In this document: positions 22,501 to 29,607 of the stretch, piece by piece | Numbering within the stretch: position 1 is the first letter of the stretch | Layout: each line of letters begins with the position of its first letter | Assembly: GCA_011525685.1 (NCBI GenBank) | Contig: WYBW01000034.1 | Span: forward strand, 1 to 38,109 | Length of the DNA: 38,109 nt | Source: Verrucomicrobiia bacterium | GTDB lineage: Bacteria > Verrucomicrobiota > Verrucomicrobiia > Limisphaerales > JADLHS01 | Reading direction: 5' to 3' | Position numbers and translations under genes: made by a program | Notes under the pieces: generated by a model | What the model was told of the DNA's origin: nothing | Database searches by the model: none | Seen by the model: only the letters and a program-made list of their open reading frames with translations

Positions 22501-25500
22501 CGGCGTTGCCGGGCACATCGTTGGTTTCGCCGTAAGTCGTCGTGCGGGTCAGATTGCCGTTGAGGTCGTATTCGAACCGCGTTTCGTTGCCCATGGCGTC
22601 GGTCACGCGGATGCGGCGGTCCAGACCGTCGTAGGCGTATTCGGTGACGCGCGGGCCATTGGCGTGTTCGAGGCCGACGCGGGTGGCGCGGAGGTTGCCG
22701 TTGGCGTCGTAATCGCATTGCGCGGTGGACTGCGCGGGCGTGCCGGGCGCGGCGGTTTCGCGGAAGAGCAACCCACGCTCGTCGTAGGCGAACTGGCGGA
22801 CGTGGAAGGGATCGAGGCCGTGAACAGCGGCAGGCGAGCGGGCGAGCACAAGCTGGTCGCTGCCGTCGTAGCTGAATTCGTTGGTCAGGTAGGCGTGGGA
22901 AGTGCCTTCCTCCTCCATCGTGCGCACGAGGCGGTTGAGAGAGTCGTGCTCGTAAAGCGTGGTGAACCAGGCGTTGGTGGGGTTGAGCGTGCCGTCGCCG
23001 TCGCGGTTTTCCACGTCCACTTGCACGATGTTGTCGGCGGCATCGTAGTGAATCTGCGCGCGCACGCGCTCGCCGAAGGAAACGCCCTGGCTTTGCTTGC
23101 CGACGATCTGGTTGAGGGCGTTGACCTCGAAATCGGTGGGCGTGCCGCGCGGGTCAATGACGCGGGTGAGATTGCCGCGCACGTCGTATTCGTAGGTGGT
23201 GGTGAGGTTGCGGCCCGCTGGACCGGCATCCACGACGGCTTGCTGGAGGTAGCCGCGAAAATAGGCAAATTCATCAAACGACCGCTGGCCCGCGGCATCC
23301 TCGGCGTGAACGTGAGCAGTCAACTGGCCGAAAACATTGTATTCAAAATCCTCGCGGGCCAACACGGGCGCGTCGTCCGCGCCGAGCAATCGGCCGTGGT
23401 GCGTGCGCGTGATGAGGTTGCCCTGGGCATCGTATTCGCAGCGGGTTTCAAAGCCGCGCGGATTGAGGACGCGGGTGACGCCGGGGATGGCGTGAGCATT
23501 CACCACGTAGCCTTGGACCGCCACCTTCCGACCCACCTCGGGCGTGCCGAAGCGCGGGTCATGCTCAAAGCTAACCACCACGATGTCCGGCAAGCCGTCG
23601 CCATTGACGTCGCCAATGGTTCGCTCGACGCGCAGGTTGGCGCGCTGGCGCGGCGGCGTGGCGGGATCGAAATCGCTTTGATACACCCATTCGAGGCGGT
23701 TGGTGCGCGGGCGCTGCCAGGCGGTGCAGAGCGAGTCGTTGTTCCATTGCCAGCGCGACTCGAAGAACGGTGGGTCGTCAGGCCGCAGCGGATTGACCGG
23801 GCGGTTGAGCGTGGCGGTGGTGGGTTCGGCGGGGTTCGCGCGCCCGGTGAACTCCAGCCGGCGGATCAACCGATGCCGCGCGTCGTAAAATTCCTCGGTC
23901 ACATTGCCCACGAAGTCGTTGACGATGCAGCGCACGGTGGCGAAATCGTTGGACGGCGCGGGCGTGAGCGGTTCGCGCCAGAAATCGAGCCGGTGGGTGT
24001 CGCGCGAGACGGTTTGCACGGTGTCGAAATGGAAATCGGTCGGGTCTTCCGTCTCGGCGTAAGCCGCGTCGAACTGCGCAAAGCCGCGTCCGTCGGTGGC
24101 GTAGCGCAGGTTGTGATTCAGGCGGTCGTCGGCAAAGCCGCGGGTGTAGGCGTAGTGGCGCGTTTTGCCGGACGGAAAATCGTTGCCGTTGGGCGTGCCG
24201 GTGACGGGCGGCGAGGTGACACTCTTGAGGTCGCCAATCGAGCCACTCAGGTCCATCGCATTGCGAACGTAGGTGAAGCTGACCCTGCGCCCGGAAAAAT
24301 CCGTGAGGCTGGCGAGGCGGCCATTCGGGTCGTAGGCCAGGGTGTTCGTGCGGTCGAGCGTGTCAATCACGCGCAGCAGCCGGCCCGAGGCGTCGTATTC
24401 AAAGCGCATCGTGTTGCCGTTGCGGTCCACGCTGCGGGCGATTTTGCCGGCGGCGGACGTGCCATCCAGCGGCAGAAATTCCCAGTAGCCCGAATCGGCG
24501 AAGATGAGGCGGAACACGTCATTGCTCAATGTGCCCTGGCGGAACAGGCCCGACGCGCTGAACGCGCAAACGCCACTCGCGCAATCCCCGCGCCGCAACG
24601 TGTCGCGCCGGCCCGTGCCGTCCCACACGTCCATGTCCTGGCCATTGGCCGCGCAACGAAGGTCATACGCGTGCGTCCAGCCGTAGCCCATGGGCGAATC
24701 CCCGCCGGTGCGGGAGCGGTAGGTGCGCGTCCAGACGAAGTCCAGCCCGCGCCCGGGGATGACGAGGTCGGTTTCCTGCAAAATCAGTTCGCCGGTGTCG
24801 GTGACGGCCGGCCTTTTGGCCGCCTTCTTGGGAGCGGCTTTCTTGGCGGCGTTCTGGTTGTCTTTGCGGGCGATGAGAACGCACTCAACGTAGCCGTCAT
24901 CGTCATCATCCACTTCACGGCAAACCGGCGCGCCGGGCGGCAGGGTGGGCGGTCCTTGCAGGGAGAGGAAGGGATCGCTGCCCGGGTCGAAGAAGAAGAC
25001 ATCGAAGAACGACAGCACCAGCCCGTCGCGCACCAGTTCCACGCGATGCATGCCGGGCGATTGCGGCGGCACAGCCACCTGGATGAGCGCCGAGGAAAGG
25101 ACGTTTGCTCCGGGAACGACATTGCCACCCAGGCGCACCGTGTCATTGCTGCCGAAGCGTTGGCCAGTGAGGTAAAGCGTTACCGGCGCGTTGGGCGGCG
25201 CGAGAGCCGGCTCGACGGCGAGGATCTGGGGTTGCGGCAGGCGCACGCGGAAGAACTCCTGCTGCCGCAACGGCCAGGGCGCGGTCCAGACCACCGGCCC
25301 GTTGCTGGTGGTGCAGACGCGGTCCACCGTCGTCCAGACATTGCTGCCGCCGAGGGCCGCGGCCACTTGGATGTCGTAGCAGGCCTGCAGAACAGTCGGC
25401 AGCGTCAACAACTGCACGTGCGGCAGTCCCTCGCCGTCCGTGACCAGTTGCGCCTGGACGGACGCCGATTCGCCGTCAGCGCGGACAGTCCAAGGGTAAA

Positions 25501-25597
25501 GGCTCAAGGCGAGCAGAGCGCGAACCGCCCAAGCTCTCACGAACAGGGATGCCCTGCTATGAGGGTGGGTGGATTGGAGTTTGGTTGGTGTGCTCAC
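19526..25597 (-). CDS. Giant secreted RHS/YD-repeat protein with DUF4157-like metallopeptidase tip
   Basis: A 2023-residue protein. A signal peptide lies near residues 20-41; an IPT/TIG-like domain follows at about 105-190 (QRFGSNDTVRLGG), then an Asp-rich DDDDDGY stretch, a DUF6531-type entry (TGELILQETDLVIPG), and YD repeats from about 330 to 1730 forming the RHS shell. A DVNGDGLPDIV calcium-type loop lies near 660. The core end GMQWDEEIQLYK (about 1745) lacks the usual PxxxxDPxGL cleavage motif. A proline-rich linker leads to the tip: an HU-like segment MNKAELIEAIAKESKLS (1883-1899), a Cys cluster CFCGKNCKGC, and HELAHVVQQ (1992-2000), the zinc motif of DUF4157 domains found in injected effectors. 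Toxin or processing activity is inferred. No immunity gene is seen. Confidence 0.88.
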   Translation of the reverse strand: MSTPTKLQSTHPHSRASLFVRAWAVRALLALSLYPWTVRADGESASVQAQLVTDGEGLPHVQLLTLPTVLQACYDIQVAAALGGSNVWTTVDRVCTTSNGPVVWTAPWPLRQQEFFRVRLPQPQILAVEPALAPPNAPVTLYLTGQRFGSNDTVRLGGNVVPGANVLSSALIQVAVPPQSPGMHRVELVRDGLVLSFFDVFFFDPGSDPFLSLQGPPTLPPGAPVCREVDDDDDGYVECVLIARKDNQNAAKKAAPKKAAKRPAVTDTGELILQETDLVIPGRGLDFVWTRTYRSRTGGDSPMGYGWTHAYDLRCAANGQDMDVWDGTGRRDTLRRGDCASGVCAFSASGLFRQGTLSNDVFRLIFADSGYWEFLPLDGTSAAGKIARSVDRNGNTMRFEYDASGRLLRVIDTLDRTNTLAYDPNGRLASLTDFSGRRVSFTYVRNAMDLSGSIGDLKSVTSPPVTGTPNGNDFPSGKTRHYAYTRGFADDRLNHNLRYATDGRGFAQFDAAYAETEDPTDFHFDTVQTVSRDTHRLDFWREPLTPAPSNDFATVRCIVNDFVGNVTEEFYDARHRLIRRLEFTGRANPAEPTTATLNRPVNPLRPDDPPFFESRWQWNNDSLCTAWQRPRTNRLEWVYQSDFDPATPPRQRANLRVERTIGDVNGDGLPDIVVVSFEHDPRFGTPEVGRKVAVQGYVVNAHAIPGVTRVLNPRGFETRCEYDAQGNLITRTHHGRLLGADDAPVLAREDFEYNVFGQLTAHVHAEDAAGQRSFDEFAYFRGYLQQAVVDAGPAGRNLTTTYEYDVRGNLTRVIDPRGTPTDFEVNALNQIVGKQSQGVSFGERVRAQIHYDAADNIVQVDVENRDGDGTLNPTNAWFTTLYEHDSLNRLVRTMEEEGTSHAYLTNEFSYDGSDQLVLARSPAAVHGLDPFHVRQFAYDERGLLFRETAAPGTPAQSTAQCDYDANGNLRATRVGLEHANGPRVTEYAYDGLDRRIRVTDAMGNETRFEYDLNGNLTRTTTYGETNDVPGNAGNRRLSDTRYQYDPLDRLVTFRPAFFDIWTELSTGDGFQDNTLEYAPNGQLTRVTTDRGFSTRYTYDTAGRLIRETDAKTNRVDYTYDANGNVLTATQTGRSDVGGPDEVFVKSFSYDALNRCVADWDNVGNTNRYAYDSRGNLVRHIDPLGFILDGDFDSISRPTSRKGGVGGSAQQTTRYSWDAASRLVAVTDGNTNTTEYTYDSLNRLVRTTLADNTSVTNAYDARGNLVWTRDANGTQITSLFDALDRCVQRNIKPGPGVAGSTTRETCQYDGLSRPVSAANNHTEVTFAYDSLGRCVTESTASPALGLPLVQTRWAIDAHGLTLAQTNPSGRVVEYTYDSLDRPVALGWRASAGAPFQSLGTLAYVGPCDASRVTRPNGIQTDFTRSGRNGVANPPGDFGWGQIQRVRHAVGGTTPVIDERLFAHDRNQNKILRALTTPFIPGAQTNRQEFQYDSLDRLVQSVKTADGLPVQDAGYVLDPMGNRQSVISGGMDHPYLLDPTLPQPADFQVHQYTVTPFDQRQYDENGNLHQTVGGDPLDPVVRSFSYDYADRLVAVQTPLGPVAQYAYDALGRRIAKVLYAGLPPVPAQTNRYLYAGGQLIEENDGGGAVARTFVMPHVFDQKGRVADTPWMFDTTIFASFSGGGELLFHQCDDQGSLLALTDAAGNVVERFDYDDYGAPQFLDANGNSRPGATASLTGVTHLFHGMQWDEEIQLYKVDMVDDAELLDLVEMSASGGHLDPNTGSTLTRTYAMPHVFDQKGRAYAGNNPWSARGLLTTVVPGVRPRPSATSPSPPPPPRPVIVPDDRRPTQADHAARDRVDGGRSARAGQVENGPGVGVGNPPHPMNKAELIEAIAKESKLSRMGGGGGGKAVAYAFDQHLGLCFCGKNCKGCSPKEKEILPSGGGFTSFFDIWTELSARAYGGGGGASYWCARAFARDDTTYIHPAPGLDVLAHELAHVVQQRSGVSGVLKTKHDTVKNSINNVR

Positions 25598-25616
25598 GGG
25601 ATGAAAGGTGCCGAAT

Positions 25617-26375
25617 TCAGGGTCTGGGTAGCCGGAAAAATTTGGTCGGCAGTATGGGCGGAAGGGTGACGGGATTGGTCCAAGTGCTGGGGGAACTGGT
25701 CCAAGTGCTGGGGGAACTGGTCCAAGTGCCGGGGGAACTGGTCCAAGTGCTGGGGGAACTGGTCCAAGTGCTGGGGGAACTGGTCCAAGTGCTGGGGGAA
25801 CTGGTCCAAGTGCCGGGGGAACTGGTCCAAGTGCCGGGGGAACTGGTCCAAGTGCCGGGGGAACTGGTCCAAGTGCCGGTCACGGCGGCGACTTGTTGAA
25901 GGGTCCAGCTCGTGCCGCTGGCGGGCGGCCAGGAGATGTTGGCAAAACCCGCACCGGCCGCGGTGATGGTGAGGGCGGGCGCACCGCGCGTCTGCATCAC
26001 CGTCGGCAGCGCCCAGAAACCGCCCGTGAGGGAGAATCGTCCGCGGGTCATTGGCCCGCCGGCGTCGGGCTGGGCTATGGTGCCACTGACAGTGAAGACG
26101 CCGCCCGTGCTCGTGACCCGGTCGCCGTCCATGATGTGCCATGGCATGCTGTATTGCGCCGCAACGGAAGCGCAGAAACCGGAAAGCAGACAACACAGGA
26201 GGACGATTGTCCGCCAGGTTTTGGAGTGCGGCAGTCTTCTGGCGCTTTGGGATGGCGGACTCGCAGGCCTGCGTGGGAAAAGCGGCAGAGGACTGCCGCA
26301 GTCCAAGACGCGATGCGCTCGCCCCGCCGTTGTCTCGCTTTTCGGGTTGGGAATCCCGGATTCCAGATTCTTCAT
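25617..26375 (-). CDS. Secreted protein with GTWTSSP tandem repeats
   Basis: A small Verrucomicrobiota-type secreted protein. The native part starts with a signal peptide (TIVLLCCLLSGFCASVAAQ, residues about 58-76) and a beta domain with the STGGVFTVSGTIAQPDAGG pattern and LTGGFWALP. It ends in ten copies of a 7-residue G/S-T-W-T-S-S-P unit and LPTKFFRLPRP. The 55 residues before the signal peptide derive largely from an inverted repeat element (26227-26300), so the start codon used is uncertain. ATGs lie at 26378 and 26375, with GGAG just upstream. It is probably exported to the surface. The function is unknown. Confidence 0.65.
   Translation of the reverse strand: MKNLESGIPNPKSETTAGRAHRVLDCGSPLPLFPRRPASPPSQSARRLPHSKTWRTIVLLCCLLSGFCASVAAQYSMPWHIMDGDRVTSTGGVFTVSGTIAQPDAGGPMTRGRFSLTGGFWALPTVMQTRGAPALTITAAGAGFANISWPPASGTSWTLQQVAAVTGTWTSSPGTWTSSPGTWTSSPGTWTSSPSTWTSSPSTWTSSPSTWTSSPGTWTSSPSTWTSSPSTWTNPVTLPPILPTKFFRLPRP
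25677..25880. repeat. 21-bp tandem repeat (minisatellite), ten units
   Basis: Ten head-to-tail copies of GGTCCAAGTGCTGGGGGAACT, differing only by a T/C at base 12; the last copy is partial. The period is a multiple of three, so copy-number change would alter the protein length without breaking the frame. The tract is open in several frames on both strands. Confidence 0.97.
26227..26300. repeat. Inverted repeat element, family D
   Basis: Arms 26227-26247 and 26280-26300 are 21-base inverted copies with two mismatches (TGCGGCAGTC... against ...GACTGCCGCA) around a 32-base centre. It lies in the 5' part of the secreted-protein gene, between its first ATG and its signal peptide. Confidence 0.75.
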
Positions 26376-26389
26376 CATGCTCCACGAGT

Positions 26390-27472
26390 TCAGGGTTTGC
26401 CGATGGTGGCCCAGCCGGAGCGCGTGGCCCGGAGGGTCACGGTTTTGTTGATCGTGATCTGTTCGTTGTAGTTGCCGGGGCGCACCAGCACGATGTCACC
26501 ACCGCCGGCGGCCGAGGCATTGACGGCGTTGAGCACGGTGCGTTTGGGGGCGGCGCTGTTGAGACCGGAATTGGCGTTGTTGCCGCTCAGGCTCACGAAC
26601 CGGGTGCGGCCGCTGATGGTGTGGGCGCGGTCGCTGTTGGCGTAGGTGGCGAACAGATCGGCCTGCTGTTCGGTCAACCGGTTCACGAGCAGATCCTTGT
26701 TGGGCGGGTCGTGATACGACATGACGTTGGAGAAGGTGTTCATGGCCAGGGTCTGCTCGGCGGACGTGCAGTTGGTGAACCACTTGTTGAAGTTGGCCAG
26801 GGTAAGCTGGTTGATGTTGGTGAAGCAGGAATCGCCCGCCGCCTCCTTGAGCGTGTCGCTCAGGCCATCGTCACCCACCCAATAGCCGTTGAGCAGGGTG
26901 CAGCCGGCGGTGGACGGACAGCCGCAACCGCCGTGGGTATGCACCAGCCCATAGAAGTGGCCGCACTCGTGGACGACCCAGAACGGACCATCGTTGACGA
27001 TGCCCCACGCGGCAATCCACGCCGGCGCTTCCCACGGGAAGGGCGCCGCCCCGCCGGTGTTCCAGTGCATGGCCGTGCTGACGTAATAGTTGAGCGCGTT
27101 GGTGCGGAGCAGGTAAAGGCTGCTGCCCTGCACGTCGGATTGAAACGATTGCCACGTGCCGTCATCGGTGTTTCGCGGGTCGCGGCCGAACCATTTGCTC
27201 GGACCGTTGGTGCCGCCCTGGGCGGGGCCGCCGATGTCCGCCACTTCAATCAGCTTGTAGCGGTAGCCCCGCCAGTAGCCGGCCATCCACTGGTTGGCGG
27301 CGGCGACGGCGTTGGTGAACATCGTTGGCGTGATGCCCCCGGGCCTTGTGCCGGTGGTGGGATTGAGGATGATCTTGACTGAGAGACGCAGGTCAATGGT
27401 CTGGGCGGCGGCGGTCAGGCCGACCCACAGCCCGCAAAACGCGAGACAGCGGAGAGGAAGTTTTGCGTTCAT
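26390..27472 (-). CDS. Secreted metzincin metalloprotease (pappalysin-like)
   Basis: A 360-residue precursor. AAAGGAG seven bases before the ATG at 27472 fixes the start. After a signal peptide (LAFCGLWVGLTAAAQ) the catalytic domain carries the full zinc motif HECGHFYGLVH (HExxHxxGxxH) and a Met-turn NVMSYHDPP, which place it in the metzincins, closest in style to pappalysin/M43-like enzymes. Several Cys near the active site could form disulfides. The last 85 residues (SLSGNNANSGLNSAAP...LVRPGNYNEQITI) resemble the start of a right-handed beta-helix. It is a predicted extracellular protease in a tight unit with the fibre-like gene (16-base gap) and the repeat protein. Confidence 0.87.
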   Translation of the reverse strand: MNAKLPLRCLAFCGLWVGLTAAAQTIDLRLSVKIILNPTTGTRPGGITPTMFTNAVAAANQWMAGYWRGYRYKLIEVADIGGPAQGGTNGPSKWFGRDPRNTDDGTWQSFQSDVQGSSLYLLRTNALNYYVSTAMHWNTGGAAPFPWEAPAWIAAWGIVNDGPFWVVHECGHFYGLVHTHGGCGCPSTAGCTLLNGYWVGDDGLSDTLKEAAGDSCFTNINQLTLANFNKWFTNCTSAEQTLAMNTFSNVMSYHDPPNKDLLVNRLTEQQADLFATYANSDRAHTISGRTRFVSLSGNNANSGLNSAAPKRTVLNAVNASAAGGGDIVLVRPGNYNEQITINKTVTLRATRSGWATIGKP

Positions 27473-27488
27473 GGCGCGACTCCTTTCG

Positions 27489-29321
27489 TCACTGCAACGC
27501 CACCAGCACCAACACCAGGCCCTTGCCATTCTTCAAACCGGTCATGGCTTTGCCGAGAATCGCGCAATGAGCGCGCGTCGGGTCAGCGGCTTTCATCGCG
27601 TGCCCCGGCGTGGCGGAAGTGGTGAGCAGATCGCCGGGCTGAATCGGCCCGCTCGAGGCGTCGGCTTGCACATAAACCCGCCCGGTGAGGGCGACCTGCT
27701 GGTTGCCCTCCAACACGCCCTGCTGGCTGAGACTCAGGCCGGGGTTCACGCCGCCCGCGCCGCTGATCACGCCCGCCACGCGCCGATCATACGGCTCGGT
27801 GCTGAGTTTCAAATGGCCGGGATGCTCGTCATCAATGATGACGACCGCGCCTTTGGGCAGATCGCGTTGCGACATCTGGAAAGGCTCGGCAATATCCGCC
27901 CCGCCGGTGATGGTCAGCACCTTGACGAACAGGTTGCCGTCCTCTTTGAGCGTCATCACGTCGCCGTTGGTGCTGTTGTAGAAATTCATCTGGTTGGCCG
28001 CGCCACCGCCCACGGCGATGTGCCAGTAGGGCCGGCTGGCGGCTTGAAACTCCAACCGCGCGTAGTCGCCGTCCTGCGTTTCGCGCAGACGAAGTTGCGG
28101 CCGGGTGAGGTTGGAATCCATGTCCACGCGTACGGCGCCGGAAAAGCTCCCGGCCAAGCCGTTGGCGCTGGCCCCCGATATGGCGGTGCCATTGGCGCTG
28201 GACGCCGAAACGGCCGCGCCAATAGCACTGTCGCTGGTGGCCAAGACGGCATAGGGAATGGTATTCCCCTGAAAAGTGAACACAGCATTCAGGCTGACCG
28301 AGGAATTCGTTCCGGTGACGTCCAGTCGTCCGCCGTTGTTCAGGCGCATCCGCTCGCTGCCGGCGGTGCGAAACGTCAGGGCATTGTCACCGGTGTAGCC
28401 GATCTGGCCGGGATAGGTGCTGGCGGCGTTATTGAAATTGATCGCGCCAAGATAGCTGGGCGAGGCGGTGTTGTTCCGCAGTTCGAGCACGGAGCCGAAG
28501 GCGTTCGCCGTCGAATCCAACCGCACGACGCTCTGCCCGGCCACCACCTGCAACGGCCACGACGGACTCGTCGTACCGATGCCCACCCGGCCAGCCAGAT
28601 CCACCGTCAGGGAGCTGACGCCGTTGTTGACGAAAAAGTTGAGCTTGTCCGCGCTGACGGAACCCAGCCAACAACCGCCTTCGTCCAGAAAGGTGCTCAG
28701 GCGGCGGGTGCCGTCCGTATGTTCAATCCCGTAGCCGATACCGGTGGCCACGGTCAGCGCCGTGGACGGCGAGCTGGTGCCGATGCCGACACGGTTGTTG
28801 ACGGGATCAACCGCGAGCGTGGTTGAGTCCAACGTGAGCGTGGAGGTCAAGGCCCAGTTGCCGCCGGTGGGCAGGCTGGCCGTGGCGAGCGTGCCGGTCA
28901 CTTGGTTGGCCGGAATCGAGCCGCTGAGATTGGCGGCGCGGATGGCATAGGGTGTGGGCGAAACGGGCTGGCGGGGCTGGAGGGTCTGGTAACCCGGCGC
29001 GCCATTGGTCCGCACGGCGAGCGACAGCCAGCGCGCCTCGCCATTGAAAGGACCGGCGCCAAAATCCAGCGTCAACGAAAACAGACCATTGGTCACGGGC
29101 ACGGTCGTGAACGTCAGCGTGGACGACACCAACGCGTCGCCCGGCTCGCCGGGCGTGGCGCGGTTGTAAACCTGGGCGCGGAAGTCGTAGAGGCCGTTGC
29201 TTGGCTGGCCGCTTTCGTCGAGCCGCCCCTGGTAGGTGAAGGCCGTGCCCTGGCCTTGAAGATTCAGGTTGCCAACCAAACACCCCGATAGGAGAAGCAA
29301 GAGTCTGACCGGTGTTTTCAT
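27489..29321 (-). CDS. Secreted fibre-like protein with VGIGTxSPS repeats
   Basis: A 610-residue exported protein (signal peptide residues 1-24). The N-terminal domain (TAFTYQGRLDESGQP, LYDFRAQVY) is a common Verrucomicrobiota/Planctomycetota surface module. The middle carries NRVGIGTSSPSTALTV and GRVGIGTTSPSWPLQVV, motifs found in phage tail-fibre and trimeric-adhesin-like proteins. The C-terminus (residues about 480-610, PKGAVVIIDDEHPGHL) resembles the domain seen at the end of such fibres. The role is likely adhesion or structural, outside the cell. It is first in the four-gene secreted block. Confidence 0.75.
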   Translation of the reverse strand: MKTPVRLLLLLSGCLVGNLNLQGQGTAFTYQGRLDESGQPSNGLYDFRAQVYNRATPGEPGDALVSSTLTFTTVPVTNGLFSLTLDFGAGPFNGEARWLSLAVRTNGAPGYQTLQPRQPVSPTPYAIRAANLSGSIPANQVTGTLATASLPTGGNWALTSTLTLDSTTLAVDPVNNRVGIGTSSPSTALTVATGIGYGIEHTDGTRRLSTFLDEGGCWLGSVSADKLNFFVNNGVSSLTVDLAGRVGIGTTSPSWPLQVVAGQSVVRLDSTANAFGSVLELRNNTASPSYLGAINFNNAASTYPGQIGYTGDNALTFRTAGSERMRLNNGGRLDVTGTNSSVSLNAVFTFQGNTIPYAVLATSDSAIGAAVSASSANGTAISGASANGLAGSFSGAVRVDMDSNLTRPQLRLRETQDGDYARLEFQAASRPYWHIAVGGGAANQMNFYNSTNGDVMTLKEDGNLFVKVLTITGGADIAEPFQMSQRDLPKGAVVIIDDEHPGHLKLSTEPYDRRVAGVISGAGGVNPGLSLSQQGVLEGNQQVALTGRVYVQADASSGPIQPGDLLTTSATPGHAMKAADPTRAHCAILGKAMTGLKNGKGLVLVLVALQ

Positions 29322-29393
29322 ACTTTTCGATCGGAAGGTTGCTCCACATTACATTGCAAGCCTCCGGCGGGATCGGTGCCGCAGATGCGCCGC

Positions 29394-29532
29394 GTAGCGA
29401 GGGTTTCCAGACAGCCATATCGCCGCATTCCAATCGCCAGGGCGATTGAAGCCCCGACGACGCGGGGAGCACACACCATTTGCGGATGGGAAATCCGCGA
29501 TGACCAGACCAGTCGGGAGAAGTCTGCGCTAC
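29394..29532. repeat. Degenerate 133-bp-family element, copy 8
   Basis: Begins GTAGCGAGG and ends CTGCGCTAC, with recognisable but mutated hairpins (GGTTTCCAGACAG, GCGGATGGGAAATCCGC). It lies in the 286-base gap between the NxrA-like and fibre genes; TTCGG-type spacer sequence follows to about 29605. Confidence 0.75.
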
Positions 29533-29607
29533 GACCATGCACTGCATCCGGCTTTTCGTGCTTCGGATTTCTTTTCTTCTTCGACATTCGGATTTCAGCT
29601 CCCGGTT

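Noticed and set aside
22469..25669. A 1066-residue open frame on the plus strand
   Set aside because: It is exactly antisense to the RHS gene, whose protein has recognisable domains and YD repeats. The plus-strand product is low-complexity Ala/Gly/Val/Arg with no motif.
25677..25880. CRISPR-like array
   Set aside because: The 21-bp units are directly adjacent without spacers and are in frame in a gene; no cas genes are present. The dispersed 133-bp elements are also too far apart for an array.
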